64,000 nucleotides of DNA from Unio delphinus (taxonomy: Eukaryota; Mollusca; Bivalvia; Unionida; Unionidae). The stretch spans positions 18,233,001 to 18,297,000 of the forward strand of contig JAQISU010000022.1 in the NCBI GenBank assembly GCA_029339505.1, given 5' to 3'. Shown here piece after piece: positions 25,612-39,184 of this stretch. The position numbers and the translations under genes are program-made. The notes below the pieces were generated by a model that saw nothing but the letters and a program-made list of their open reading frames with translations, searched no databases and had not been told where the DNA came from. The first letter of the stretch is position 1; every line of letters begins with the position of its first letter.

Positions 25612-26000
25612 GTAAGTACAGGCCATTTTTGTTAAAGAAACCATGGATCCTTAAAAGATGTTTTCATTGGGTCACCCAAAGCCACAATAAGAAAAGATTC
25701 AAAATTTTGCAGAAATCCAGATGTTACTGATTTACTCCCACACATTTTTTTCTAGTTGATCCAAAATATTTGACCCAGGTCTCATTCCCAAACATCCTTG
25801 CAAAATTCCTGACATATCTGGAGAAGATCATAGATAACATCACTTGAATTCAATCAAAACATAAATATTTAAATAATTACTCATTCTTCACCATTTGCTA
25901 CTATCAATTTTTAAAACATTTTTCCACCCACAAGGGTGATACATGTTATCTTGTACTTACCGCTTTAGACAATTCTTTTAAAAAAAAATTTTTTATATGG

Positions 26001-26222
26001 TTTAATGCCATTTTTTAGCACAAGATAGGCTATACATGGTAGCCAGTATTATTGGTGGCAGAAGAACCTGGAAAACTCGGAAAGAACTACCAATCCATGA
26101 GAAGCTACTGGCAAGCTTTCTCACATACCCACATTGGCCAAATCTGAGACTTGAATCCATGCAGACATAAGTGAGATTGCAGTGATGTGTAACAGACAGT
26201 GCTTTAGACCACTTTGGCCAAC
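26001..26222 (-). mobile_element. tRNA-derived SINE family 1, inverted copy
   Basis: Reverse complement aligns along its length with the + copy at 41373-41628: A-box region 'aaagtggtctaaa', B-box-like 'ggattcaagtc', 'gagaaagcttgccagtagct', and tail 'aaaaatggcattaaa'. Confidence 0.85.
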
Positions 26223-26539
26223 GAAGAAAAATATTGATGATAATATGACGAACTCACTAGCAACAATCAGTAGTGAAGTAATCCATCTTAGATTTTATCA
26301 TTCTGCTCACATAAACCTTGAATTTCTGTAGAAACAATAATGAATATGTTTAAAGTCTAGCAGTCACTGATATTAAACTCATTGACATAAAAAGGATCAC
26401 TGACAATCTAGTATACATGGTAGCTTCTGGATCAATATTATGGTCACAGCACTGAGGTTACTGGTTAATACAGGTTCTCAGTACTAGTTGTTACAATATT
26501 TATGGTATCAACTACAATTATACAGCATCATCCACTAAT

Positions 26540-28420
26540 TGGATCTTCTGGATCTGTGTTAATATTACTAGATCAAAATGACAAAGTAACATTTTAAGTG
26601 GAACCTGAAGAAAAAAAGACTTGGCTTGATTATCATTGGTGTTATGAATTAGTCGCTAAATTAAAACCTACTTAAATATAATGAACTGCCCAATCAATGT
26701 ACAACAGTGTGAAACAGTGGTTTGTGAATGTCAAACCAAACTAAAAATTATCCTTGATGAGTATACAGCAAAAGTAAAAAAATATCACAAATATGTAGTT
26801 GTCATTGATAGACTAGTGTATTCAGCGTCTTCTGTTATCACTGGAAGTGTACGTGTTTTGTTATCAACAATAACATTGCTGGTGATGGCACCAGTAGTTA
26901 CAACAATTTGTGTTTCAGGTGCAACAACAATTACTGGTGTTCTTAATTATATTGCTAAAAAAAAATGAACGTGCAGTGAATTAGTATATAATAAAGTTGC
27001 ATACAGTGAATTTAGCATACTCCAAATTATCCTCATTGATATCATCAGGTCTTAGTGATGGAATAATGTCAGATTTTGAGTTAACATAAATGATTTACGA
27101 TTTACGATGAGGCAATGACTACATCTAGCTTAGAAAAAAATAAAAATTTCATAGACGCAAGAACTACTGCAACAGCTCATCATTAACAAAAAAAACCCAT
27201 CAAAAACAATGATGATATCAGCAAGCTTAACCAATCATGAATTTAGCATCAACTTTCCAACTAGCATTCCAGTAAAAAAAATTGTGCTTGCACAATTATG
27301 GGTACCGGTATATCATAGTTGGCCAAGTATTAAGTCAAAATCATTTGGTAGATTACATTTGAATAATTCTTTAGTATTTTCAAACAAAAACAAACCATTT
27401 TGAACCCCAAATGGAAGGTTGTCTCTATTGTAATGGGAGGTTATCAGATTGAACAAATAAATGATGAATTTCAGTGCAGAAATAAATCTATTACCTGAAA
27501 AGAAACAAAAGTGGTAATGTGCTAAAAGGTTTTTCCTGTATCATACAACATTATAATAATGATGTTTTAAACAACAAATTATGAAAACAATAAAATATTT
27601 CTATCAGGTTATATCCGATGCTGAGCTTGCAAATTGGGTTATAATTGAAAAAGTACTATCAGATGAATTAATATCATCACACACAATTAGAAAAGTAGAA
27701 ACTCAATACAGACTTAAAAAATTATTTCTTGATTATTATTGGTGGAATTACTAACATTTCTTATACCAGGATTTTGCACCAACCAAACTACAATAAAATC
27801 GTTCCATGATCTTATTAGTGAGTCATGGAAGAAAAATAGCACAACCAGCAGGTTATTCTCAAACATAATGATCCATACGGTGGAGATCATCATATTTCAC
27901 CAGGAATTATAATAATAACATGAATGATTGCAGTCAATCTTGTATGTGATGTCGTCAATGGTTGCTTTCATGTAGATCATAAAGAATCTACTCTGGCCTA
28001 GCAAGGATATGCTATATATACATTTACACCTCAGGTACCTCCTGGAATTTTGATTGTACAAGAACCCATTAATCTCTTTAATTATGATGTCATCATCCGT
28101 TATTATCAAGGATACATTTTAAACGTACAGACCAAAGCAGAAACTATTTTGATTTAAAACATTATCAATAAATCTCTATGTAAGATCTTAATGATATTTA
28201 ATGATTTTACAGTTAATCAAAGGGATATTATATAATGTATCAACACATGAGGGTTGTTATACACAACAAAACGGTACTTGAAAAATGAAATTAGAGCAAT
28301 ATTTACACTGGCCTCAGTCAGGGCAGAACAATTTAATGCTGACATAATTATTGATGAATATGGCAATGAAGATTTTTTTGTTGATACAGCAACAGTTAAA
28401 TGAACTGTGGTGAGAACATA
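26540..28420 (+). pseudogene. decayed multi-gene mobile or virus-like relic
   Basis: Several short protein-like frames on the + strand are broken by stops and frameshifts. 26681-26968 has a Cys-rich start and two hydrophobic segments near its C end. 27209-27403 contains LAQLWVPVYHSWPSI; a further motif GGYQIEQINDEF lies about 40 bp past its stop, in another frame. Others are a 57-codon frame at 27581-27751 and fragments near 28000-28160 and 28290-28400. The order and the 'SWP' and 'GGY-IE-IN' motifs recall uncharacterised proteins dispersed in Hydra, aphid and mollusc genomes that may belong to virus-like DNA elements. That family link is from memory and uncertain. No integrase or polymerase is seen. 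Confidence 0.4.
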
Positions 28421-29312
28421 TTTCCATGATTACATGTGATCAGATTCTAATCGATGCGCATTCATGCATTGAATTTGATTAGATTAAAATAAATATTATC
28501 TAATTCTTTAGACTGATACTCAAATAATAAAAACATCATAGAAAAAAAATCATATAATAACAAATATATATCTGTAACATAATTTTTTTTCTGCTGATTT
28601 TTCATAAATTTTGAGAGTAATTAATACTAAAAAAAATAATGAAAATTAGTCAGATTTTAAATTTTTTTTTAGGGTAATATCTCAAGCAATTCTCTAATCG
28701 TTTTTATAAATTATAAAATAATACAATTTGAAGTGATGTATTTTATCCAATTTTTGATTGATTTTCAGCTGATTTATGAGCAAAAAGAAAGAAAATATTT
28801 TTTTAAAATCTTCAAAACCAAATAAAGTATGACGCTTCAAAAATGTGCAAATTGACTGATTTTCTAGCGACAAATTGACTAATATCATTAAAAAACGAGA
28901 TTTTGATTGAAAATTCAGATTTTCTTAAATAAATTTGTTATTTATAATATTTCTAATTTTTCATTTCAGAATTGTAAAAAAACAAACTTATATACTTATA
29001 TTCTGATTCCGGATTGCTACTTTCACTTTCTTTATTCATTGCTGGAATATATGTATTCTGAATCAGGGCTGAAGTAGCACTCTTTACTACCATTCAGGAG
29101 GTCATAGTTCTGATTTGTTCACATTGCTCTGTCTGGTTCCATGTAAATACCGTATAAGGTTAATATAACATGGCAGTTAAAACTTTGTACCTTTATATAA
29201 ACCAAAGTTTATTAAAGCTTGCATGTGCTTGTTTATCTTTATGCCTGGTTTAATAATTTGAAATATAAAAAAAACATTGATTAAATTATTTATTTCTGGT
29301 GCTTTATTTCAG
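28421..29312. other. intron 4, right part
   Basis: Very AT-rich with poly-A and poly-T runs. No feature supported. Confidence 0.4.
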
Positions 29313-29549
29313 GGAGAAATTCAAGATCTGCTGTTCATTCCTGACCCAATGGCTGCAGCACAACATGCCACACGTTATTGTCCTGACTGCCACATCCCCT
29401 TCCCAAGAGATGATGTTCTTCCTCCACAGAACATCTCAGGTGGGGAATTTGGCATAGGAGGACAGTCTGGATTTGCTGAGAAGAAAACTGGTTTGCCAGA
29501 AAAGGAGGGTGCAGGTTTTGCTTTTGTTGAGAAGAGTCCTGGTGGATTT
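29313..29549 (+). CDS. collagen exon 5: end of TSPN domain and start of variable region
   Basis: Residues 228-306 (79 codons). It opens GEIQDLLFIPDP, equivalent to the GDIQQFLITGDP strand of type V/XI, and ends the domain with a CPDC pair (Cys250 and Cys253), completing the four-Cys pattern. The rest is low-complexity and Gly/Glu/Phe-rich, with an N-I-S sequon at Asn267. It is the counterpart of the variable region, which is much longer and acidic in vertebrates. Whether the TSPN domain is proteolytically removed cannot be judged. Confidence 0.93.
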
Positions 29550-31532
29550 GTAAGTATAATTATATTTTGCAGTATAAAGCTGAAGCAAGAACAAGTTAAA
29601 AAACAAAATTAAGTGTCAGTACGAAGTTTTTTTTCCACAAATTGATGTAATTTAACTGTTTTATATATTTTTTTTAAATCACAAAATCTAAAGAATTTCT
29701 AAGTTTAACCATTTCAATGCAAACCCATGAAAAGGAGATGTATTTGAAGGGACATGAGGTTATTCATTTTATATACTTCTCCTTTTTAAAGATTAATATC
29801 AAAACTGTCACCAACTGCTGGCTTGAATTTTTTAATTTGAGTACATAAACTTTCATTTTAACTATCTAGTGATGAATAATTGGAAAAGATACACATTGGT
29901 CCCCCTCTTGAGCCATCCCTCTAATGTGAGGACATCTCTTATCAGAGTCCACCTAATCCAACACATAAGTAGATTAATTATGGCCCAAACTATTAAAGTT
30001 AAGTATGTTGGATTTATCCCTTTAAAAAAACTTGAAAGTAACACTCTGTAATGAATAATTAACTGCTTTGAGTTTTGATATCAACTTTCATACCATTTCA
30101 TTCTGCAATTTAAAAAAAATATATTGCTTTTTGCATAATGCCATTGTATGAAAACTAAGATGAAAAAATAGAAGTTTATAACAGACAAGGGCATTTTCCA
30201 CATTGGATTGGACACTCCTCCTCTCAGGAGTCTAAAAGTAGTTACTTGAAAGTGGCCAAGATGAACACCAGGGTGAGCAGGGCATTACATTCATTAGCAT
30301 GGACACATTTAACTGCTGTAATCTTCAGTTCCTTTTCTCAGTTGTTTGGTAGTGCATATAAAATGTTTAATGTAATGAACTATTAAATTGAAGAAAACTT
30401 GTTTGATGTATACCAAATGATAATGACAGCAGTGATCTTTAAGTGAGAAAAATCTGCTAATAAGACAAACATCAGGAAGTAAAGAAGATGGCTGTTCATT
30501 CTTTATTTAACTATACCATTATCTAAACATCAGTGGCAAGCAGTAATGTGGAAATGCTTCATAATTTCATGGCAGGATTATCTAAACTTAAGAGCCAGTC
30601 AGAAGATATTTTCTGATCACATGATCTCTGTATTATGCAACTCAAACTTTGTGATATGTGCAATCAAGTTCTTTGTAGTTCAAAGCCCAAACTTCATCTT
30701 CACATAATTTAGTGGATGGGCTAGATAAGGACCAAAATATGAAATATTTTGCATTCAAAGCTCAAGAGAACCAATTAATTGGAAAGCCATTGAAATGTTT
30801 ATTTTGAACATTTAAAGGTCAAATATGCATTCTGATGATGCCCAGTATGATTTCTTTACTGCCTGCATATTCAAAGAGCGATTCACATTTTTTAGACTAA
30901 AATATGTGACATTAAGTCTTAAATACATATCTAGAGAGAGATTGAGAGATAATGTGAATAAAACCAACATTTCCTGTATACTGTCTCAAGATCCCATACA
31001 CATTAAGAATATGCATTGCTGTTGTCTCAAATAAATGATCATATGGTTTATATAAGACCTTTTGATTTTACTCTTTGTAGCCATCTACTGTTACAACAGT
31101 GGAGTGTGGCCACATGAGGTATGAAGTCATATGATTGAAAAGCATCTTTTAATTGGTTGGCTTAGGTTTTAATTATTACGCCTCAAGATCGCAAAGGATT
31201 TCAATGGTTACCAACATCGGTTATAGCAGTGTAGCCATCTGCTATTGACATTGATTGTTACATTGTGCCATTAACCCTGTCTTGTGCTTTTGAATACAAG
31301 CCAGCTAGTCCAAAAGATAATGAGAATGATGGGTGAAGAAGAGGAGAGGAACGCAATGGGAAGTTAAGAATATTACCTACGTTTCTTTCAGACAAATGTT
31401 AATAGAGTTTAGATGCAGTATGTATAAGTGAGGTAAATAATAGTGAGGGTACGTTAGAGTTCAGGGTGTTGGACAGACATCATATTCCATAGAACAATTT
31501 GTGATTGGTTTATGATTGTATCATTATTTCAG
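29550..31532. other. intron 5
   Basis: I see no repeat family, gene or RNA. A 60-codon frame pair on both strands near 29862-30051 is not conserved-looking. Confidence 0.4.
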
Positions 31533-31577
31533 GTTACAGCACCAGATGGAAGAGTGGCTCTTGGCGTATATGCTTAT
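31533..31577 (+). CDS. collagen exon 6: short variable-region exon
   Basis: Residues 307-321, 15 codons, phase 0 at both ends. Acceptor ATTATTTCAG, donor GTAAGT. It encodes a non-helical linker ending VYAY directly before the minor helix. The support is frame continuity and good splice sites, not homology, so it is the least certain internal exon. It could be alternatively spliced, since its length is a multiple of three. Confidence 0.75.
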
Positions 31578-32928
31578 GTAAGTACTTGGTTCTTCCAGCT
31601 GGAAAAACTCTCCTTTACTTCATTTTGAGTAAACACCACATCTGATAAATGGATAATGTCATGCAAGACTTCATAAATAGAAATGGTGGTGATCTGATAT
31701 CTAGTAATGGTCACCAGCAGTCAGCTTGAAGATTTGTTATTGATACTCCTAAATATAAAGTCCTGGAAATATTGTTATGTCTACTCCTTTCCAAATGGAT
31801 GGCTATATTAAATGGCGTTTCTCACCAATCATCTTCTTATGACAGCAAGTTTGTCTTCAGTAAAAATTGTGCTAGTCATACATTCAATGTGACTGCCTTA
31901 AATCATTGGCTTTAAAACAGTATTGTCCCCATGAATACATGACCAGTATGACATGAGTTTTTTTCACTAAATGACTTTTAATGGAGTCTACTTTTAACCT
32001 TAATGAAAATGGTGCCATGCTAGGAACCAATATATGCACCACAACACATAATTTGAAAACTCTTGTTATGTATAACTGAGGAATGTCTGATACAGTTTCA
32101 ATACTTTGACAGTGAAAAGAGAGAAATGGTCTTTTCTGGAATTCTTTGAAAAAGATTATATTGCCCAGTAGACAATAAGTCCTTTAAACGACTCTTGTTT
32201 CTGCAGGGATGGAGTTGGAGCCTACTTTTTTTCTTTCTATCTGTAAAATCCAACTTTTTACAGTTGTAACTACCCCAACAAATGTTTCCCATCACCCTCC
32301 CCATTTAAAATTAAATTGAAATATTCCTATGAAAAGAATTAGAATTTTGGGGAGGGGTGGTCTGGAAGAGTGATATTATACTAAATGTTGCTTTATTGTT
32401 TATTTCATAGAATGTAACCCATTATTTCCAAAACCACATAAGACAATTTTGAAAAACTAAAAGCTTAGGATTTGGGATGTTTCTCAAGTTTTTCTGTTTC
32501 AAAGGTCCATCTTAACTTCATTTTGAACATTAAGATGACAGTTAATGTCCTCAAATCCTGAAAGATTTGGCTGCATGACTAATAGCACAGGCCTCGACTA
32601 AACATTCACAGTTTCTTGCTCAAATTGAGCTCATAGAATATTTTTCATGTTGCAGGGTTGGTTCACAAAGGTTTTCTCACAGAATACACACCCTCATTTA
32701 TAGTGCAGTCTATTTGTGCATAAGTGCATAAGTGTACACTTCCAGTTGTCAACAAATTTCATTAATATAAGTACATTTGACATTAACACCATTAAAACAT
32801 TGACCTGTTAATATAAACTCTAAATTCACCATCCAAATTTATACACACAATATACGATGGTTGTGCTGAAAAAGACAAGTGATAAATTTTTATTCTAAAA
32901 ATATGAAGGACTTATTCATTTTTTCTAG
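31578..32928. other. intron 6
   Basis: Single-copy-looking AT-rich intron; nothing recognisable. Confidence 0.4.
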
Positions 32929-32991
32929 GGTCCACCAGGCCCACCTGGAGCCCGCGGACCTCCTGGACCACCTGGGCCCAAAGGAGATCAG
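32929..32991 (+). CDS. collagen exon 7: minor triple helix, first part
   Basis: Residues 322-342: seven perfect Gly-X-Y triplets beginning GPPGPPGARG. It starts with a Gly codon and ends with GAT CAG before GTAAGC. GC content is far above the flanking intron. Together with exon 8 it forms the N-propeptide minor helix typical of clades A and B. Confidence 0.95.
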
Positions 32992-34400
32992 GTAAGCCAG
33001 TAGTAATAGTGACTGTGATTGTAATGAAAAACCACCCTTTCTGCCAAAAAAATTATGATCTCTATAAAAAGATGGTTTTTCAATGCAGATCATACCACTA
33101 TATAGCCAGTAAATCTGTGCATTGAGAATATGGTCTTTCAAGACATGTGGTCTCACATGACAGTGGTTTTTCAAGATAGTTTTTACTGTATTAGTAATTA
33201 ATTTTGTCATGATAGTAATGATAGCGGTAATACATTGTAGGATTGACAATGTCGCATGCTGTAAAAAGAACTGAGATGTAAAAAGTGGCAATCTTTAACT
33301 GCCACTCCCATACTTGTGGTGGTTGTTACTAAATTACAAAAACAATAATTGATGGCACATTATTTAGATGATGTGTAACCACTGATAGCAATGTAAGCAG
33401 TGACTTAAGAAGTACCAGTAATGTTAATTTGACTGATGTAATAGTATATAATCACCCAAGCACAGTACATGTATATAAGATGTTATTGGCAGATATGAAA
33501 AAAGGAATGTACCAGTAGTTATAGTTTTGGTCTTTAGGTAAATCTTCATACATCAATACTGAATGTGCCGAAGATAAATCCCTATGTTGGATAAATGTAT
33601 TGTTCTGTGCTTCATGATGTAATTTACATTATGCTCTGTACAGCGAATCTTTCATTCCGTTATGGTTTAAACTTACACCCTCCTCCAAAAACTTCTAAGA
33701 GAAATGTCTCCACAAAATATTTCATTTAATAAATGTGAAAAATAGTTATTTCAAATTCTTTTCCCCTGATTCATATTATGCTCACACAGACATACTCATT
33801 ATGCATTTGTCATAACCATTATGCTTTTAGCATACTCATTATGCTTTTGGCATACCCATTATGATTTTTGCATAAACATTATACTTTTTCACCTATGTCT
33901 TATACTTTCCTAAATATGGATTATTCTTTTCCAGTCCATAGAAAAATAATTATATTTAAAAAAAAAGAAATATGAAGTTGTTGTCATTTTCATTATCATC
34001 TCTTTATTTCTACTCAAATGCATTTCTAAAAAGAAACACTTCTTCTTAAGTATAGTGTAACAGTTAAATTGACAATCTTGGACCTACATATATTTTCCAA
34101 AATAATTATTTATAGCTTATGTATATGACACATTTCCAAGGAAAACAGATGGGTTTCTTTCCTTTGATATGCTGCCTGGCAAATCCATTATACTGATAAT
34201 CAAGTTGATTAGTGAACCAGTCTGTACTTTAAAAAATATGGCACCTGATCTTAAATTAAACAAATATTGTATGACTTTTGGATAGAGCTGATGTGTCTTA
34301 AACTTCAAAACATGTCCTATCTTATTACACTTTTTATGCTCACATTAAACTTTTGCCACTTATATTACCAAAATTTATGTTATACCTCTGTCAGATTTGG
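32992..34400. other. intron 7, left part
   Basis: Contains only a short 22-bp 'cattatgcttttggcatacc' repeat of about four units at 33785-33890. Confidence 0.5.
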
Positions 34401-34404
34401 CATC

Positions 34405-34406
<2 letters not shown>

Positions 34407-34468
<62 letters not shown>

Positions 34469-34486
34469 GGTATATATATATATGTG
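34407..34486. repeat. (TA)n microsatellite
   Basis: About 80 bp of alternating TA with one ACCGG interruption. Can extrude as a cruciform; likely polymorphic. Confidence 0.97.
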
Positions 34487-35375
34487 GCCATACAGTATCC
34501 ATACATTCATGATGGCTAGACTTATAAGTGTCATTACAATTTCTGTACATTTCTATTTGGTTGGACATATCAGTGCCCATAAACTATCCAGTAGAAACAG
34601 CCAATGTCCAAAGAGTCGTGTTGTACTAATTAGTCGAAACAGCCAATGTCCAAAGAGAGTCATGTTATACTAATTAGTAGTACAGCCAATGTTCAAAGAG
34701 ATGCCATGTTATACTAATCAATTTGTACATGAAAAAATAATTATTAATTTCAGTGTATGAAAAATTATATGTAATTATCATTTTACGGTTCTGACCGTGT
34801 ATGAAAAATAAAGGGATCGAACCTGAACAAATTTTACAGAACACGCACTACTCTCTACAAGTTAATGGTGCTAACATACATACAAAGTAAACATATATTT
34901 TCTGCCTCATTCTGCTCTCAATTCAAGAATCTAATTACAATAAAGATATAAGTACTCAAAAAGATTTTTGCTGTTGTTAGTGAATAAGAGTGGAGTATGT
35001 CCAGTGTGAAAGCTCGTATGCATTTAGAACATATTTTGCTGTTATATTGTGTAATGTTGGCAAAATGATAGTCTTACATGTAAGATGTATCATATGTTAT
35101 TATGTTTATGCGTGCACAAAATTCAAAACATAACTATCAGAGTTGTCGTTTTACATGAAGGACTAACAAAATGATTAAGATGGTTTGAAGATGTATTAGT
35201 TAAGGGTATTATTTATTGGTAAATTGTATGCAGTGATACGAGTCCACATTGTCAAGAGATTAAGTGCAATTTGCAATAAAAAAATAAAGAACTTAAACAT
35301 GTTTTTTGTTCATATGCATGAGCATGCGCAAGTGTGTTTATGTATGCACTCATGCATGAGAGAGAGGTGAAAGAT
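34487..35375. other. intron 7, middle part
   Basis: Includes a three-unit 'acagccaatgtccaaagag' repeat at about 34595-34705 and an outlying unit of the 42-bp array at 34490-34520. Otherwise nothing is recognised. Confidence 0.5.
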
Positions 35376-35379
35376 AATT

Positions 35380-36235
35380 TGTCCATGTACAGTATCAATA
35401 CATTCATGATTGTTAGAAATTAATACCTGAATAATATCCATACATTCAGGATGGTTAGGCATAAATGCCTGTGCAGTATCCATACATTCATTATGGTTAG
35501 ACATAAATGTCTGTACCGTATCCATACATTCATGATGGTCAGACATTAGTGCCTATACAGGATCCATACGTTCATGATGGTTGGACATGAATGTCTGTAC
35601 AGTATCCATACATTCACAGACATTAGTGCCTATTCAGTTTTCATACATTAATTATGGTTAGACATAAATGCCTGTACAGTATCCATACATTCACAGACAT
35701 TAGTGCCTATTCAGTTTTCATACATTAATTATGGTTAGACATTAATGACTGCACAGTAACCATACATTCATGATGCTTGGAAATAAATGCCTCTACACTA
35801 TCCATACATTCATGCTGCTTGGACATCAATGCATTCATGATGGTTAGACATTAATGCCTGTACAGTATCCATAGTCATTATGGTAAAACATACATGTATG
35901 TACAGTATACATACATTCATGATGGTCAGACATAAATACATGTACGTATCCATACATTGACGATGGTGAGATATGAATGCCTATACAGTATCCATACATT
36001 CACAGACATTAGTGCATATACAGTATGTTGGTTGGACATAAATGCCTGCACAGTATCAATGCATTCATGATGGTTAGGCATTAATGCTTATGCAGTATCC
36101 ATACATTCATGATGGTTAGACATTAATGATTATGCAGTATCAATGCATTCATGATGGTTAGACATTAATGCTTATGCAGTATCCATACATTCATGATGGT
36201 TAGACATATCAGTGCCTATACTGTATCCATATTTT
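35380..36235. repeat. ~42-bp degenerate minisatellite
   Basis: About twenty units based on 'cagtatccatacattcatga' and 'tggttagacattaatgcctg', with many deletions and substitutions. Confidence 0.92.
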
Positions 36236-37428
36236 TTTGTTGGCTAGATGCTTGTGAACATAATTTTTTTCTTAATTGAGGTCAGTAGAACAATGTAATT
36301 TTCATTGAATATTGAATAGTTACATATTAGTCATTGAATATTGAGCATTGATAGTTATCCAAGCCATATTTCTCTTCGTATATTGTAGTTTGTAGGAAAT
36401 CATGAAATTATGATGAGCAGTCTAACAGTCTGTAATGTCTATTTCTGGTCAAGATACAAAACATAGATTTCACAGTGATGTGAAATTAAATGATTTCAAT
36501 TACATAATCAATCAAACAATTCAGCAACTGATGTTTCTAAACATCATTAATTTATTAAATGAGGCCAGTAAAAAACAATGTAATTACAAAGCAATAAATA
36601 ACATATTTCACAGACAGAAAATGTGACTAGTAAACACAGACTAAATGACATTACCCTTTCATCAGATTGATCAAACAAATTGATGTTCTTATGTTTCACT
36701 GTACAACACATTGACTCTCTTGAAATGATAAGTAGATGCTATACTGTTATGTTATACATTACAAAATATTGCAAAGTTGAATCATAATTGTGAGATCATG
36801 TTATATCTCAACAGACGATTTTTTAATCCTACATATTGTTAACACTGCTTGAATTAATTGCATTAGAACTCACAAACAGGATGGATAATACCTGAATTTT
36901 TCACACTCAAATAACAAGTGGTGTGACAGTTATCAAAAATTAAAGATTGGTCAGAAAAATGAAATGATCAAGTATATATTTTTTCATAACTAAATGTAAA
37001 CAATTTTAATTGTATTATTTTAACTGTTTGACTTTGTGAGTTGGAATCTTTGGAGCAGTGAAATACGCGAGTAGCAACTTCTGTTGAAAGTTGCCTTTCA
37101 TTGTTTAGTAAAGCGAAAATACCAACAACATGGTAGGTGACAAATATACTCATAAAACTATTTGACTTTGTGGGTTATATGAAAATGTGACAAAATATAC
37201 AAAATATTGCCATCTTTTAAAATAAGTATTCTAATATTTCTGATGAACCAAGTTTGTTATCCTTAAATTTCAAGTGATCCACCCCAATGACATATCTAAG
37301 TCTCATTCTTAATAACGTGTATCAATCACATAAATCATTCAGTGATGGAAATATAAATTTGATTGTCAATACTAATATTTTGATGTTCACCCAGATTTTT
37401 GTATGCCATAGATTTTATTTCATTTCAG
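36236..37428. other. intron 7, right part
   Basis: No feature supported. Confidence 0.4.
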
Positions 37429-37503
37429 GGTTTCCCAGGAAGGGACGGTCTTGATGGAAACATGGGTCCCCCAGGTGCCCCAGGAAATGTGATCGTTATA
37501 CCA
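37429..37503 (+). CDS. collagen exon 8: minor helix end and linker
   Basis: Residues 343-367. Seven Gly-X-Y triplets (GFPGRDGLDG...) end at GNV, then IVIP leaves the helix. In type V/XI chains a similar GNV plus hydrophobic/Pro sequence ends the minor helix and starts the linker, which supports the clade B assignment. Donor GTATGT. Confidence 0.94.
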
Positions 37504-37839
37504 GTATGTTTCTTTTCACACTTTATGGAAGACCAACTTGTGATATCAAAATTAAAAAATATTATATAAGAGAACTTTTCATTTTTAGTTTAACCTGTAT
37601 AAAAGTGGACAAGAGCTTATGTCATGGCTCTGGTATTGTTTGAATTTGTATTTTCATTCTTGACTTTCATGCATTGAGATTCACATTTCTCATGCTCCTA
37701 CAAATGTTTTTAGAAACGTTTCTTTGACTTGATAAAGTGGTGCTACTGCATGAGACAAAAGAATAAGTCACCGTGACCTACTTTTATTGATTAAAGTGAC
37801 AACAACGGAATCCCACCATAATGCACTTTGCTGTAAAAT

Positions 37840-38240
37840 GAACTTGACTATAACACCGTTGCATTATGACTTCCAATATTAAGTTGCCAAACATTGTGGA
37901 TTGCTTGCCAAGAATGAGGAAAAATGTTATTGAAGTTGGGTCAAAAATTTGAAGGTCAAGGTCACTGATTGAAAGAAGAAAACTTGTATATGCATTTGAA
38001 CTTATTCTACACCTCAGATTTGGATAAACTAACTTAAAGTAACTTGAATTCTTCGTCATCTACAGTTACCAAACTTTGTGGATGGCTTGCACTTAGGAAG
38101 AAATCTATTGACCTTTTGGATAAAGGATTACAGATCAAGGTCACTGCAACTGAAAGAAGAAATATGGTTTTTGCATAATAACTTAAGTTCTAGACCATGA
38201 ACCTTGATATAAAGTTTGTGGTTTGTTTGCATTTAAGGTA
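37840..38240. repeat. degenerate ~130-bp tandem/dispersed repeat
   Basis: Three diverged units share 'ccaaact(t)tgtggatggctt', 'aaggtcaaggtcactg', 'aactgaaagaagaaa' and 'ttgcataataactt'. It is related to 19860-20010. Confidence 0.65.
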
Positions 38241-38990
38241 TGAAAGAGGTTAATGATTAGTTTAGTAGAAAAGTATAAGGTCATAGTCATCTTGGACAAG
38301 TACGGGTTTCGCAGAAAAATGTTTGTTCTAGTATGAGTTTCATAACCAAAACTATTTTGGCTGGTTTGCACTAATGTAAATAAACAACCTGTAGATTCTT
38401 TTGTCTAGGGATTTTGATCATTGTAAGTTGATAAGATTAGGTAAAAGAATATACCTTGACCAAAGGTCACCAAAACCTATTGGTGAATAATCACCTGAGT
38501 CAAATCATACCTATCAGTTCCTACATGACGTTAATTGTGCTGGTCTTGGTAATCTTGTTAAGTTAACAAAAAGATAGTGACTGCATATTTTATATTGTGT
38601 AAATTTAGGTAATGAAGATGCTTTCAAAAGTGAAATGGCACTGAAAGGGTGCTTAAATTATAGCAAATATTATATACATATTACCCTGTACAAACTATTC
38701 TTTGACATTTTCTGAGAATATTTTACCAGTTTATTAATTATCAGCCTTTAATTGGGGTTGAAAAAAGATACAGCAGACAGCTGTCACTCCATCAAATGTC
38801 CATTTCTGATAGATACAATATTCTTTGTCATTGTTGATGCAGCTGGTTTTCTCCTGTAATTTAATTTAATTAAATTTAATTTAATCCTGTTAATCTCTAA
38901 TATAAATGCATATAATGTTTCTTCAGTAAGCCTTATTATAATAAACTTGTTTTAATATTAATTTATAGCCACAAAAATCTCTCTTTCCAG

Positions 38991-39053
38991 TTGAACTCCG
39001 ATACCAAATCTGATGCCGCTGATAATTTTAGAATGGTTTTGGGTCAACATATG
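38991..39053 (+). CDS. collagen exon 9: N-telopeptide-like linker
   Basis: Residues 368-388, 21 codons (LNSDTKSDAADNF...), phase 0 both ends. Acceptor CTCTCTTTCCAG, donor GTGAGT. It is non-collagenous and probably partly helical, linking minor and major helices. In vertebrate V/XI chains this stretch includes the N-proteinase and telopeptide region. No clear proteinase site is recognised here. Confidence 0.87.
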
Positions 39054-39184
39054 GTGAGTAATTTACAGAATCCTCAACTTGACGGCAGTTTGTAAATTCT
39101 CGTAACTGAGATACCTTAGTGGTCAAAATACAAAATTAATTTTAAACAATGTATGTATTTACATGTATATTCTCACAAGCTACA

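Noticed and set aside
32890..33291. 133-codon minus-strand frame
   Set aside because: Antisense of collagen exon 7 and flanking intron; the sense strand has perfect Gly-X-Y and splice sites.
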